A DNA stretch of 64,000 bases, taken from contig CM048572.1 in NCBI GenBank assembly GCA_026413225.1, positions 4,898,001 through 4,962,000 on the forward strand, read 5' to 3'. The notes below the pieces were generated by a model, which was not told where the DNA came from, did no database searches, and saw only the letters and a program-made list of their open reading frames with translations. Origin of the DNA: Otis tarda (lineage: Eukaryota; Chordata; Aves; Otidiformes; Otididae). Position 1 is the stretch's first letter; each line of letters begins with the position of its first letter. The translations under genes were made by a program, and so were the position numbers. This document shows positions 11,680-24,114 of the stretch, piece after piece.

Positions 11680-13802
11680 GTGGGAGAGATAAAAGCAAGG
11701 TTGAACTGCAATCTAGCATTAGCTGCTTGTTCTCCAGTCCCATGGGAGCTGTGAATGGACTAAGTCCAAACTTTTTTCTTCTGGATTTCATTCAAGGATT
11801 GTTCAACTGGCCTGTGGACTGGGTGCCTTTACTGTAATAACTTGGTTTTCCCTCAGTTTGCTTGGACTTCAGCCTTCCATTCAAATGTATTAGCCACCAG
11901 CATATGAATAATGGACAAATCTTCTGCTGGTATAAGTCAGTGTGGATCTGTGAGAGCTTATAGACTTGAAGATTGGGTCTAAGAACCAAAATATTGCCTG
12001 TAATTTGTGCCTCAAGAAAGTAAGGACAGAGATCAGTTCTTTATTGACATGTAATTATTTCCATTTAGCGTTGTATCCCATTCTAAAACTGTCATCGGAT
12101 TTGTTCTTGTTATTTCAGTTCTTCCCTCAACCTTGCCCCCCCCCAACCCAAAACTACATCCCCTAAAAACCAACAAAACACCTGTCACCTGGTAGGCTGA
12201 AATGTTAATGGGGGTAAACTGCACCAGTCTCTGTTTCTTTTGAAACCGAGGAAGCAGACAAACTGGCCATGGCAGATGATTCTCTTGCTCTTGTTGTGGG
12301 GCAAAAGGTGTAAGTAATGGGTGCTTTGTATGCAAAACACACATCAGAGGAACTTGAAAAAGATGGTATTTTTCAATAACATTTGACTTCAAATAAAAAT
12401 TAACTTTTTTGATTGGCAGGCTTGCTTTGCAATTGGAAAACAGGAAGCTGCATCTTTGATTCAGTTATTGGACAAAGTAATTTAATTCAAACCGGGGGCC
12501 TAATTTTCCAAGTAACTGAGCACTCTTTCATAGCATGTTATGTTTCCAAATAGGGGGGAAAAAAAGGCAACGCATTTCATTATCATCTCTACCTTCACTG
12601 TATTTAAAGCTGCCTTGAATTACATTGTATTTTGCACTGTGCCAAGCAGCATCGATTCAGCTGCTGGATTTGTGTGCTGTTTGCTTTTTAACGTATATTT
12701 AGACACACTAGCCATCTGAGGCATGGACTCAACATTCCTGTGGCTCTTTGGCTGGGCTGGAGGACCATCACTGCTTTCCGGCACTCACCAGCGTTTTGTT
12801 CCTGGCAGAACTCTCATTTAAGTGATCTCATTCGGCAGATCTGTCAAAGAGAGATGAACACTCTCCTGTTGTATCTTCTAATCCCTGTTAGGCTGTTTGA
12901 TGTTGCTGTCCACCTGAGTGATGTGATACTTTGGTATTACATGCTGAATGACAGCTCTAAGGAGGTTGAGATTTTCGTGTGAGATGCGTTCAGCACTTCA
13001 CTTTTAGGCTTGTTTGCTTAAATTCCAATTCCTATTGGAACGACGGAGAGAGGGACTGTTACTTGAGAGGCTGAGGCTCAGTGGCTGCACTTGGTTGTGC
13101 TGGGTGATCTCAAGAGCTGGTTTGAACTTCAGTGTGCTCTGAAGGTCCTTCATGTAACATTCCCATTTTCTTTCTAGAGATTCAGTCTGGCTTCAGACTG
13201 TCTTTAAATCACATTTAGTGCCAATCTATCTTATGAAAATCCCTGACCATGTTATCCACCCAATGCTGGCTTTGTAGCAACACCTCAAAGGCTGATGAGA
13301 GATAAATTTTTGCTGCACATACCACCACAGCTGTCCCCATGGAGGGGGTTCACGTGTGTTTGTGCGGAAAGCACAGGGAAAGTTTGGCTGTTGAAAGAGC
13401 TGTGTAGGTTGTCCCGGAATTACACACAGGGTAATTACCAGGTCAAAGCTGGGCAGTGAACTGGATTTGGAGTTTGGCCCTGAGGCATGTCGGACACAAC
13501 AGTGTTGACCCATCCACTACATCAACAAAATGTTGTTCAAAAGATGCTGAAGTATTTTGTAAGCTGTGGACAGAGCACTGATGTCTCTAAAATAATTATT
13601 AAATATAATTCAAATTGGGAAAAAGAAACAAGGCTGATAGCCATTGCTGTGTGTACTTGATAGCCAGGCTATTATTCTAAAAACAGTGGCATGCCATGTG
13701 ATTTTTTTTTTTTGAAGCTGACTTTTCATTCCCCACATATGGCTTGCACTTGAGCGGGGAAATGCCTTGCCCCAGGCCGTATCTCCGCTGGGCGCTCACC
13801 AG
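11680..13802. other. Noncoding DNA, nothing recognised
   Basis: No mobile element or gene is recognised. A C run (ccccccccc) at about 12137-12145 is the only simple-sequence feature. Open frames at 12033-12392 (minus, 119 codons) and 12740-12982 (plus, 80 codons) show no protein-family character. Confidence 0.6.
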
Positions 13803-14020
13803 AGCCATAGAACGCAGTGTTACCGGATCTGGCCGCTGGTTCACTCAGCCCAGTGTCGTGTTCCAGCCGGTGGCCAGAACCAGATGCTACTTCGGCAGGA
13901 AGTTTATATATTCTTGGAAAGGACAGTTATCAGATAACTTGGTGTTAAGGGAGACTTCTTTCGTTCCAATGCAAACCGGCTTATGCCTTGCAGCTCTACA
14001 GCCTAATGCTGGGATTTGGA
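13803..14020. repeat. Old sauropsid interspersed repeat, copy 1
   Basis: Positions 13803-13905 follow the order of a repeat very common in turtle and crocodile DNA. The phrases are 'cataagaacggccatactgg', 'gtcagaccaaaggtccatct', 'agcccagtatcctgtcttcc' and 'cagtggccaatgccaga'. Here the matching pieces are ccatagaacgcag, accggatctggcc, tcagcccagtgtcgtgttcc and tggccagaaccagatgctac. Near 13978 ggcttatgccttgcagc matches a later phrase of the same consensus. A second and longer copy lies at 41180-41490. I do not assign a database name. The open frame at 13744-14025 is a by-product of this repeat. Confidence 0.65.
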
Positions 14021-14299
14021 TATAATACAAAGCAGTTTTTCTAGGATCTGTAGGAAATCTGGTTTAAACCTGCTCAGATAGAGCCTTAAAGGAGTTTTGG
14101 AGACCTATGGATTTTATACAGTGGCACAGAGGACTCTTCTCTTGGGACTATTTTCTTTCTTCAGTACTTCTCAACCAATGTTTTCCATCTGACAACTGCT
14201 TTTTGCTCTAGCCGTGTATTTAAACCAAATAAACAAACAAAACCCACAGTTTTTTCTTTCCCTATAATTTCTGACCTGAGATGACACAAGCTTGGACTG

Positions 14300-14510
14300 G
14301 ATCGGGTTACGCTGCACGCTGCCGCGCATAATGCCATCGTTTTCCTGAAGACACCGTTTAACTGCCGGCAGATGAAGCTTCTTGAGCCGCGCTGGCTGCG
14401 CGCTCTGGCAGAGCGGCACGCTGCGGGACGTGTGGCGCTGGGCAGCGCGGCGGCGGAGGGGACCTCTGCACCGCTCTGACTGCAGCGATAGCCCTTCGAG
14501 TGATTTCGTA
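14300..14510. promoter_or_regulatory. Isolated CpG-dense patch (possible orphan mini CpG island)
   Basis: By hand count about 25 CG dinucleotides fall within about 210 bp, and the densest part (14381-14460) is strongly G+C rich. The DNA on both sides is AT-leaning and CpG-poor. No repeat family is recognised here, unlike the CpG-rich LTR at 51 kb. Such patches can be promoters or enhancers kept unmethylated. They can also be a relic of GC-biased conversion or an eroded GC-rich insertion. No exon or splice donor is evident beside it. Overlapping open frames on both strands (133 codons minus, 66 codons plus) probably reflect stop-codon depletion by GC content. Confidence 0.45.
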
Positions 14511-17500
14511 TCTCCAGACCATGTGCTTGAACTTGAAAAGTGTGTTTCTGTTCTCCTGCTAGTGAAAATCACAAAGGTCTGATGAAAACTCTAGGGCATG
14601 TAGAAAGGATAGAGGCTGGACCGGTCAGGTCACAGCCTAACTGTGCCAGCTCATCTGCTTCTGATGTTGCATAAACACATGCCTCGCTTTGCAAACGACT
14701 ACGATAATTTACGGTGTTTTGCTTACCTTTGTTTTCCCCCCTTGTCCGTAATCCTTTAATACATTTACCCCCAGTTGAACTGTCTCTCTGATCCTGAATC
14801 CTGGTTGTCTCAGGACATGGAGGCACGCAAGCATTTTCATATCAGATTAAAAAACCTCACTGACCGCAGAAACTTGGAAACTTTACCTCCTCCTTCTCTC
14901 TTCTTTTATAGACTATGAAGAAACTTTATCAGTGTTTCGGCTTATTATTATTAGATTCTTTAGCTTTTCTCAATATTTAAGGCCTTGTATGACCCTGCTA
15001 ATAATTTACAAGAATTTTTCTATGTCTGTGTTTTAATTCCACTGGCTTCTGTGTCAGCCGATGAGCTTTGATTGGTTAGGTTTGCCTAATATGTAACCCA
15101 ACAGAGACAGTCTCTGAATGTGGTTTACCCAGCTATGTAGTTTCTTTCTAGGCATATGATTCATTGTCTGTGAGAGAGGCTGCAGCTGGACAGCAGAAAC
15201 TTTGAAGGAATGGAGATGAAGCGCTTGCTCTTTTCTTGCAGTCTCCTCCATACATCTCCCTATCTTCCAGTCCTTTCAAAAGTCTTCAGAAAATTAATAA
15301 TAGCAAGCTTGACAGGACTGAAAAAGAAAAATTGTAAAACAAAAAAAAAAAGAACCCTCTAGGACCTTTAGGAAAAAAAAGAAAAATTCATGTTGACCGT
15401 AAGTTGGCTGAAGGGGTTTTTCTCAAGACGCCTCACAAACCATGTGTAAACTTGTATGTAAGCATACAGTTAATGATTATAGGCAGTGGCCAGCCTTCTC
15501 ATAGTTACAGTGTAAAATATTCAGCAATAACTGACAAAGTACACATGTGCATTTAATTCTGTGCCTAAAAATGTAGAAGAAAATACTCTCCTTGTACAAA
15601 TCCTTATTTTTTTAAGGGAAATCCAAGTGCTGTCTGTCAGTTTGCCTATGTTTAGATGCCTCCAGCCTCTAAGAAGCCTGACTTTGGGTAGTGAGCTGGA
15701 ATCTTTTGCCGTGCAGTCAGTCCAGCAGCACTTCTGAATTAAAATCCAAATTCTCACATCCAGTGATGATACAACATTGCATGTGGAAAAGAACTCTTCT
15801 GTAGGAATTAAAGTGGGATTATTTTAAACAAATATGTGTGTGGGTGTGCACACACAAAAACATATGCATCCAGACACATATTGTAGAAAAAAAAATATTA
15901 TGAGGCCTTCAGCAATTTTTTTTTTTCAAACTGGAAATGAGATGTGACTTAAATAGTGAGGATAATTAGCTATAGGAGCAGTTTACCAAGGGAAGTGATA
16001 AATCCATCACCACTTGGGTTATAACTTGAGACTGGGTTTTGTAGAAAAAGACTGTAGGTCAGCCTGAAGGTACTGTGCAAAATCATATTTACTGGTGTAG
16101 AAGGGAAACACAACCTTCCTCCGCTGGAGATGAGATTCTGTATCCTATTTTATGTGGGTTGATGCAGTAGATATTTGTAGTCCTCCTTTGGTCTTGTAAC
16201 TTATTTTTCCCCCACCCTTAATTTTTAAGAGGTTGCTTTGTTAGCAAAATAGGAAAAAAAAAGAAGGAAATCCTCTGTCTATGAAGACTGACTTATGTGA
16301 ACATACTGCACTAGGCACCTACCTCCTTTTGCCTTTGGACTTGCCACGCCAGTCAGTTTTGCGTACTGATGTTAGCGCTGACCAATGTTTCAGAGGCGAG
16401 TAAAGGCCTGCTGTAGAGGGAATTTCTTCATGGTGATTACTCATAACAGTAAATGTGGAAAGAGAGGGTCCTTCCAGTGATTACTTCGTGTGTGGTGCAA
16501 TCCAGTCAGCTGTATCTTCTATAGACACATGTCTTATTACTGCTCCCAGAATGAGCTAGCTTCTCTGGCAACCCAGCTACAATATTTTGTTCTAAATTTC
16601 TGTAGCCGTGAATGCAAGAGCTTGGCTCTACACGATGTGAAGATGGTTTTCCTTGTGTTTTATTTCTTACAGTGACCTTTTGATCTGGGCCACTGTGTGC
16701 CGTTTCTGACACTGTCTTATACACTTTAGTCAATATTCAGCATGATCTTCTCTGTCCCGGTTGAAGTAAACAAGAACTTTGATGTTTCCTGTCAAATTTC
16801 AACCATTCTTGCAAAAATCTATTGCTGTTTCTAACCTTTCATATCTAACTGCAAAACTAAATACCTGTAGAGTCTGTTTGGTACCATCGGAGTGATGGTG
16901 AGGGACCTTCTTAAAGACATGTCTGAAATTCCTTAGACAAGCTTGGTACCTAAAATCAATTCTGTGTTTATGGTTTTGGAAAAAATGTTTAAGCCTCGTG
17001 GCATCTGAGTACCTCCCTGTGTCAGTCTGAATTTGGTGATCTTTGGTGAAATGGACCTTGGGCCTGTTGTTTGAGCTGAGGACAGCCCAGGATGTGGCCC
17101 TTCCTTAGTCCAGAGCAGGTGGAGAGGTGCTTCACTTCCCTCCCCAGCCTCCCTTTTCTTTGACCCTACCCTACCACAGGCTTAGGCTCTTATTTGGTGG
17201 TTTCAAAAGATGAGTCAGGAATATGAGACAGTCGTATATAAGGTGGGATTATATTGTTTACTTTCTGGATTTCTCAGAAAATGTTCTTTCACCATTGTGA
17301 AAGATCTAAAGATGGTCTTTGTTATCTTCTTGCTGAAGATTCCCCCCTCCCTGCCTTGTTGTTTTGGTAAGAATAGGGCTTAACTTTGTTTCTTAGACAC
17401 CTTTTAAGGTAAAATAATGTTAATAGGTAGTTGTGCCAAGTAAAGCTTTCGGGAATGTTTTTGCTGACAAATGCTATTATATCACAACTGAATCATTTTT

Positions 17501-20344
17501 GAGAAATCTGTTTCTGTAAATATCTAATTTTGTGAAATGATGATTTTACGACAAAGTATTCATGTTGTCTTTAGAAATAAAAGATATAAAACTTACTGCA
17601 GTCAAACCCAGCCTGAATGATGAACAACTTTTACTTCTCTTCAGTAAGAGACATACATATAAAAAAAGAAGAGAAATTGTCTCATCTGGGAGGTGGTGGC
17701 CAGCATTTACTGTATCTCCACTCTTTAGAACAATTAATTATAACCTCTACTCTGTAGAGAAAATGTGTGTTTGTTTCAAAGCAAAGTTCTCTGTTTGCAA
17801 AGACAAAAGAAGATGTGAGGAGAAAAAAAATTGCATGTATAGTGACCTGTATGTTCACTTTCATATTCACTGACCGTTTGTGAGTAATTTCATAATTTTG
17901 CATAAGAAGCGGTGAGCTCTGAGAAGGGAATAATGATGCTTCAGAGTAATTAAAGTGAACACGTGTTTTAGAATTTTAACAAGGCTAATGACGTACATGT
18001 CCTGACATTTCTTCCCAATAGTCTGGATGGGTGCTTGAAAGAGTACAAGAGATGATAGTAAATAGTTAGAAATGGAATCTGTCTATAGAGAAAAAAGTAA
18101 GAAACGTGTTTTGGAAACATGATATTGTCTCTATTTAAAAACAAGGTTGCTTCCAAACATGGACAACTCCTTTCCTTGAGCCTGGCTGGGCCCTAAGAGC
18201 AATTCCAGGAGTCCTGAGAACTTTAATTCGAGCTACAATTCTTGGGGTTTCTGTATTCACTGTTCTGTTTCTACTGGAAGGCACTGAACTGGCATATTTC
18301 ATTCAAACACTCAGGTTTTAAATCAGTTTTTCCAAAAACAGAACAAAACACCCCTCCCACCCCCGCTTCTTTTTTTTCCTCAGGAAATTTCTTTCCAGCT
18401 CTTCTTGAGGGCATGGAGCACATTGCTAACCTACTTTACCTTCAGTGCTATGAGCTAACTGCTGTCCAGTGCCTTGAGAGGGAGATTGGTTCTTTACCAA
18501 TATTTTTCTTTGAACTGGCCCTTTTTAGGAGAGAGTAGAGGAGGATGAATTAATAAAAATTTGGTATGTGAGATTGTATTGCCTCTCTTAAAAGGCAATA
18601 GGACAAATGTTGGTGCCTTCGAGTCAACCTCTTCCCTAGGTTTGACGTCCGCTCCAGTTCTTTGACAATTCTACTTAATAGAACTCAGTTTCTATGCTTG
18701 GATTGCTCCTCCGTTTGGGCTGAGAGCATGCTTTAAGCCTGATCATTTACTGCAAGTCTATAATTAAGGTCTTGTATATGTTCAAATAGATCACAGGCAA
18801 CAGGGGCAAGAGATGTCATCAGTCATACTTTCCATAACCTAAAGATATTTATTTTTTTGGTTATACCATATATTCTTTTTCTGATTACTTTGTGACTTGG
18901 CAGAAAAATCCTTTTAAAAGTAGGCCACCATGTCCTTTCCTACGTTCGTTATAAGTGGGCTGCTAGGAAAGCCCCAGACTGCCAAGGCCTCTATTTTTGG
19001 TTTCCTTTTGCAGTATGAGGACAAAGTTTCCTTCAGATACAACTCTAGCCAAGGGACTCATCTGATGGACTACAGCATATAATTTTAGTTAAAAAGAGAG
19101 GGGAAAAAAGATCAACTGTAATGTACAGTGCCTCTTCACTATACGTATCTCTGAAGGTCGGTGTAACAGAGCAGGCGCCAGGAGCAACCGCTCTGCAGTT
19201 AAGGATGCAAAACATCTTCCATTATGACAGTTTTCAGTGCTTAAGGCCTTTGGAAAAAATCACTTATTAGGCTGAAATTTTTGTTTCTTGGTGACTGTCA
19301 AAAATTATGGTGTCTCCAAAATATCGAGCAGTTGATCCAGCAATTTCTGTTTCATTATGTGAGAGTAAAAAGTCCTCTGAAAACCCAAGCTGTAGAACAC
19401 AGTCTCCAATGCTTTCCAAGTGACAAGGAAAAAAATGTTTCTAACAAATACAAAGTATTTCAAACCCGGACTCTGAAATTCTACCTAACGTGAGTTCACA
19501 ATGACCACTGCAACTTTTGCATGGAAAAAAAGGCTGGGTAATTTTTCCTAATTTCTTTTAAGAAAGTAATATATTGGTGATACCTGAGATAGGATTTCTG
19601 TTGAAGTTATGCCCCATTTTATACCCTGATTGATATCTCATTGTGTAGTTTGTGCTACTTAGGGGATTGCTTCTGTCAAGTTAATGCTGAAAGATATTTC
19701 AGAAGGAGTCACTAATCACAGACCTGCGTGTCCCGTGTTAACTTTGCTATGTATCACATTATGTTCTTTGAATGAAGCATGAAGCTTTACTTTTGAAAGG
19801 GAGAAAATATTTATTTTGTGAAGATAGTTATCAAAATAGATGCAGGTGTGCTTTTGCACTGTCAATACAGTTTTGCAACATGTTGTCTCCAAGCTCACAA
19901 TTGCATCAGCAAGTGTGAATTTTATGGCGTGCAACAACATAAAGGCTGTAAGAGTAAGCACAGAAGTCTTCCAGAGCTGCTTTTGCTTCATAAGGACTCA
20001 ATAAACATTAAAAGTTCTTCAGTGGTGCAAATTCTGGAGCTGCTGCTAGTAGCAGATAGGAATAAGCAAGTGAACGGCAAAAATAAACCCTGTATTTTCT
20101 AAGTGCAAATGCCCAAACCCTGGATTGCTACTGTAGAGTTTAATGAACTTTACACCAGTGCATCAGTACATGCAACTTAGGCGGACCATTGCAAAATTTG
20201 GGGAGTCAAGCTTGTTTCTGTATGTTTCCGGAGCACGTGGCGTTGGTGTACTTGACGCCAGATGTAACTACTTTGCATGCAGTTTCTTAACACGGTCTTA
20301 AAGATAGGTTTATTTCTGTAATCAGGGTGGAAGGAAGAAAGTTA
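14511..20344. other. Noncoding DNA, nothing recognised
   Basis: A long featureless stretch with poly-A and poly-T runs (for example near 15342-15352, 15890-15897 and 15917-15926) and a short gt/ca-rich patch at about 15834-15886. A 7-bp inverted repeat attgcct/aggcaat lies near 18579-18600. No gene, RNA gene or repeat family can be supported. Confidence 0.6.
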
Positions 20345-20382
20345 ACAAAATATTTAATATATTATTTTAATATATATATTTT
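20345..20382. repeat. AT-rich simple-sequence tract
   Basis: An imperfect run of at/ta units (aatatttaatatattatttt followed by aatatatatatt). It has no associated structure other than self-complementarity. Confidence 0.7.
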
Positions 20383-20520
20383 AGTATAATTTGGAAGCCT
20401 TGGTGTAGTGTAACATTCATATGGGTATGGCAGGCATGACGCAATCTGTAGGAGACCAGATATAAAATATCTGGCATATAAAATTCACCCTGGAAATTTA
20501 GAGAGAACCATACCTCTGAA

Positions 20521-20620
20521 CATCAGGGATCCCAAACTTTTCTCAGTTCCAGAGACCTCAGAAGACTGTCCATCCCCAACTTTTTATTCAGGTTTGCTGC
20601 CTCTCTGCTGTAACAAAGTG
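20521..20620 (+). mobile_element. Possible fossil hAT-type DNA transposon end
   Basis: The string cagggatcccaaacttttct recalls the 'cagtggttctcaaactttt' start of nonautonomous hAT elements in amniotes. The following ttccagagacctcagaagac is also suggestive. There is no visible second terminal inverted repeat and no target duplication. Weak call from pattern memory. Confidence 0.3.
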
Positions 20621-22330
20621 CAATATAATCATTCGACAAGTCTAAATTAAGAACACCTCTTGCTCTGGCTAAGGGGTTAAGTTTGTGAGTGAGATTTTTG
20701 GAAACACGTTTACAAAAGATTTTTTTAAAAACCCCACAAAAGTCTGTGAAGAGCAGACTGAAAAAGCTTGGTGTTAGCTCTGATCCCTGTTGGTGCTTTG
20801 GGAATCCCTGGGATGTTCTCTGAGCTGGTACAGCAGAACGGTGATTTAAGAGCCATGCCTCAGACACGCAGGCATCGAGCGTGTACCCTGATGCCATCTC
20901 CTCTCATGCTAATTGGATTCTTGGCTCCAGTGGGTGCAAATCAGGCTTCAAAACAGTGTGGTGGCTCTACTCCCCCCCTCCCCTTTTTCCTAATTATTTT
21001 TTGTGGAAATTAGGGCTAAGCAGAACTGCTGATACACCAGTTGGTTGTGTTAAATGCAAATGCAGCACTGGCTAGGTGTGCCTGGAGCAGTGATGCATGT
21101 TGACTTCATACCCTGGTTCCTTGCGCTAGGATGGCTCCGCTTTCTGGAAGATCACTGAATGCCTGTCTTTGCCTAATTCCCAGGCAGTATGGCTTATGTC
21201 GAGGCTTTTTCATGGCTTTGTTACATTCAAATGTTTTCATAGCAGCAAAAGGTATTATTATATAACATCTTTGATAAGGTCCAAAATTGAGGTAACAGCT
21301 GAGTTTCCATAAAGACCACACGTGATGCAGTAGTCTGGAAGCCTTGATTTGGCTCTTGAATGACATTGATTTCCTCACTTTGTCAATGACGTAACTGGAG
21401 CCTCAAATGTAGCAGCTTCTACTGCCTATGCTAGAGTGAACAGTTCTCTCCTGATCACAAGAAATGAGTCTTTTCCTAGTTTCAAATGTTTTTACCAATT
21501 TGATTCTTATTAGCATTCTGATTGGTACGTGATGAAGCAGAAAAACTCATTATGTTATGGATTTGTTCATTTTTTTTTTAGTGCATTTCTTCAGCAGTTC
21601 TGCAACTGTGGGGGATTCACTGGCATCTTGTTGTACTGCCATTGTTTTTGTTTGCACATTTAATTTGTTTATCTAGTTAACAACAGCACACTTGAAATTG
21701 TGTGTTAGACTTACATTTTATGATTCTGCTATAACATTTGAATGCTATGTGTAATTGCCTGTGTTCTTCTGAATTCACCAAGAAAACTACTGATGTGCAT
21801 GATTTTTTTAACATGCTCCTCAGTCACTTAAAATGTTGGTCCCAAACCAAGAAGAGAGCAGGAATGCTTCTGAAAAAGTGAAATGTCCAGCTGAAATTGC
21901 ATGTCTAAATTTTGGACCCTTGGTCTTAACACTAACATTATATTTATAGAGGCATAATTAAGTTACTTAGTGTCTGCTAATCCATCCTTACTCTGGCATC
22001 AATCATTCTCTAGCGTTTAGCAACTCTCTTGCATTTGCACTGAATTGTCCAAGCTTTTAGGTGTGTATTTACTCTGTGAGGAAGGCAGAGCAATACAAAG
22101 GGAATACAGAAAGAATCAGCAGTTTGGACAGCAAATAAGAAAACTGAACTGATTTTGGGTAAACCCAGCTGAACACTTTTGGAGAGGAGCTGTCTGAACT
22201 TCACAGGTGCTCATTAGTATGAGTAACGTGATAAAAAAAATTAATGTAGAAAATGATCAGTGGTAAAGAAAAAAACAGATCTATGTCCTGAAAAGAAATG
22301 GTGCTTTGTAATATGTAAACTTAAAGGCAT
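20621..22330. other. Noncoding DNA, nothing recognised
   Basis: No repeat family or gene is recognised. The minus-strand frame at 20523-20897 (124 codons) and the overlapping plus-strand frames near 20768-21075 are without family resemblance. Confidence 0.6.
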
Positions 22331-22494
22331 CTACCAGAGGTGGTGGATGCCCCATCCTTGGAAACATTCCAGGCCAGGTTGGATGAAGCTCTGAGCAACC
22401 TGATCTGGTTGGAGATGTCCCTGCTCCTTGCAGGGGGGTTAGACTGGGTGGCCTTGAATGGTCCCTTCCAACCCAAACCATTCTGTGATTCTAT
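22331..22494 (+). mobile_element. CR1: CR1 LINE 3' end (truncated copy)
   Basis: This is a clear CR1 3' end. It contains agaggtggtggatgccccat near the start, gacatctccaacc-type sequence in reverse sense (gttggagatgtccctgctcc), ttgcaggggggttagactgg, ggtcccttccaacccaaacc, and the terminal octamers attctgtg attctatg at 22479-22494. Only about 165 bp of the element remain. This is the typical 5' truncation of target-primed reverse transcription, so no ORF1 or reverse transcriptase is present. CR1 is the dominant LINE in birds and the best single clue to the host. It is well preserved relative to the copy at 11160. Confidence 0.93.
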
Positions 22495-22680
22495 GATGGG
22501 TGTGATGTTGTAACTGCTATTAGCAGAGTAGGAATGGAAGTGGCTGGTCATCTGTTTGGTTATTTTAAAGCACGTGGCTTGATCTTCTTGGTGTCTTTGC
22601 ATGGAATGGGGAGAGCTCAATGGCTTTCAGCTTGTCTGGGTAATCCATCTTGTGTGGCACCCTGGCATGTTGTACATGCA
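22495..22680. other. Noncoding spacer between the CR1 end and the hairpin
   Basis: No motif beyond ordinary flank sequence. A target duplication for the CR1 copy is not expected because CR1 copies generally lack clear ones. Confidence 0.5.
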
Positions 22681-22779
22681 TTGTAGTCTTGTAATTTGCA
22701 CAACTAGGCACAAAGGTGTGCCTTATAGACTAGGCACACGAAGGTGCCTAGTCTATAAGATGTGTAAATTTGCTTACAA
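22681..22779. repeat. Long hairpin / cruciform-forming inverted repeat
   Basis: The core is a perfect 16-bp inverted repeat: cttatagactaggcac (22722-22737) and gtgcctagtctataag (22744-22759), with loop acgaag. Outer arms aatttgcaca (22693-22702) and tgtgtaaatt (22761-22770) pair at 9 of 10 positions, and the tenth is G opposite T. Further out ttgta (22681-22685) can pair with tacaa (about 22775-22779). The left-side insert 22703-22721 contains its own small stem ggcac/gtgcc. The motif actaggcac followed by aaggtg occurs twice, so the core probably grew by local duplication. I recognise no miRNA or MITE family. It could be a miRNA-like hairpin, a palindromic DNA-transposon derivative or a templated replication slip. 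Confidence 0.85.
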
Positions 22780-22799
22780 TTACCTGCTAAAATAGTAAA

Positions 22800-23300
22800 T
22801 TATTTTGCTTACATTTGAGAGAGAGAAAGCTCTAAGGAGCAGACCTCTCAGTCCCTAACAGCAATCCACCGGGCAGTCATTGCACGCTGCCACAGAATTC
22901 AAACAGTAGTGACCTTGGCATGCCATGTAATAAAGGTTATCTTTTTCTGCCAAAATGAATAAACAGTGTTGGGGACTAATTAGAATCACACTGCGTTCAT
23001 TCTGAGCGAGAATGTGTGTTTGAAAATGGCTTTTACTGGTTTACAAGCGAAGTGTGTGCGTGGGGGAGCAGGGAAGGTGATCCCGTCCTTTTTCCCCGTG
23101 CATGTTTCTCCTCCCTTTATCAGGACACACAGAGCAGCTGGCCATGAGACCAGGCTCCCTCCGCACGTCGGGGACGTTCCGTGGTAAGCCTGAATGCCTC
23201 CGGAGTTATTCAGCCGGGGTAGTCCCAGGCAGGACAGCGGCACCGTTTTTGGCTGGAGAAGGGGCAATGGGGAGGGCGAGAGGTGTCCTGCGTAGCTGAA
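22800..23300. other. Candidate conserved noncoding block with a CpG cluster
   Basis: The section at 22850-23060 is motif-dense and low in homopolymers. It is followed at about 23160-23297 by a group of about ten CG dinucleotides. Short open frames on both strands overlap here and show no family. Both regulatory use and simple compositional variation are possible. Confidence 0.25.
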
Positions 23301-24114
23301 AGGAGATCATTGACAAGTGGCCAACCAGCTATTCGCTCAAAATGATCTGCCTCTTAAACGTTCAGCAAACAGCAGGGCAGGGATTTGTACGGTTCTGGCA
23401 CTGCTGGTGGCTGTGTAAATTCATCCAGGTTATAAGCAGGGCCAACTTGTTTGTAGAGGAGCAGGAGCCAACCCACAGAAGAGCTGCTTTTGAATTTTGG
23501 ACACCGAACAAAGTTTTGATCTCCAGTAGGGCCGGTATTTTTTCTTTTCCCTGCCCTCCTCTAAACACCCTCCTTTATTTTATTTATTTTTTTTTTATTC
23601 ATTTGCTTCTGTCTCCCTTTGCATTCTCAGATCTCTAATAGCTCAAACATGACTGGGCTTTGGTCCAGACTCCTGGCATACGATGCCAGCCTTCGCTGGC
23701 CTTGATCTGGCAGCAGCAGGCAATGGCTGTTTTTCTGAACAGCCAACGGTGAGGAGAATCGAAATTTTTTCAAAATCAGAGGGTGAATGTATCCCCATAC
23801 AGGAGCTGCACAAAAAAGGCTAGTTTGGGCTTAAAAAATGATGACAAAAAATATTGGTTTTTTTCACTAAGTAGTAGTCCGAAAACTTATTCTGTATAAA
23901 GATGTTAATAAAACAGGTTTTAATAACAAATAACAATAAATGGGGAAATTTGATTGTGATTGATGCTGATTTCTAAGCCTATTTGCTGAAAAAATCGTAA
24001 TAAAAAATCTTGACATTTCAACAGTGTTTTGACTGAAGATGTGTTGTCTATGGTGTACAATGTGATGGTCCTGGAGAGCTTACAGTCCAATGAGTTTTTT
24101 TTTTTGGAGAGGGA
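23301..24114. other. Noncoding DNA, nothing recognised
   Basis: Contains a T-rich stretch near 23572-23598 and another T run at about 24095-24104. No gene or repeat family is recognised. Confidence 0.55.

Noticed and set aside
14171-14582. Overlapping frames across the CpG-dense patch as a possible first exon
   Set aside because: High GC reduces stops on both strands. I found no good splice donor next to the patch, so only the CpG density is reported.
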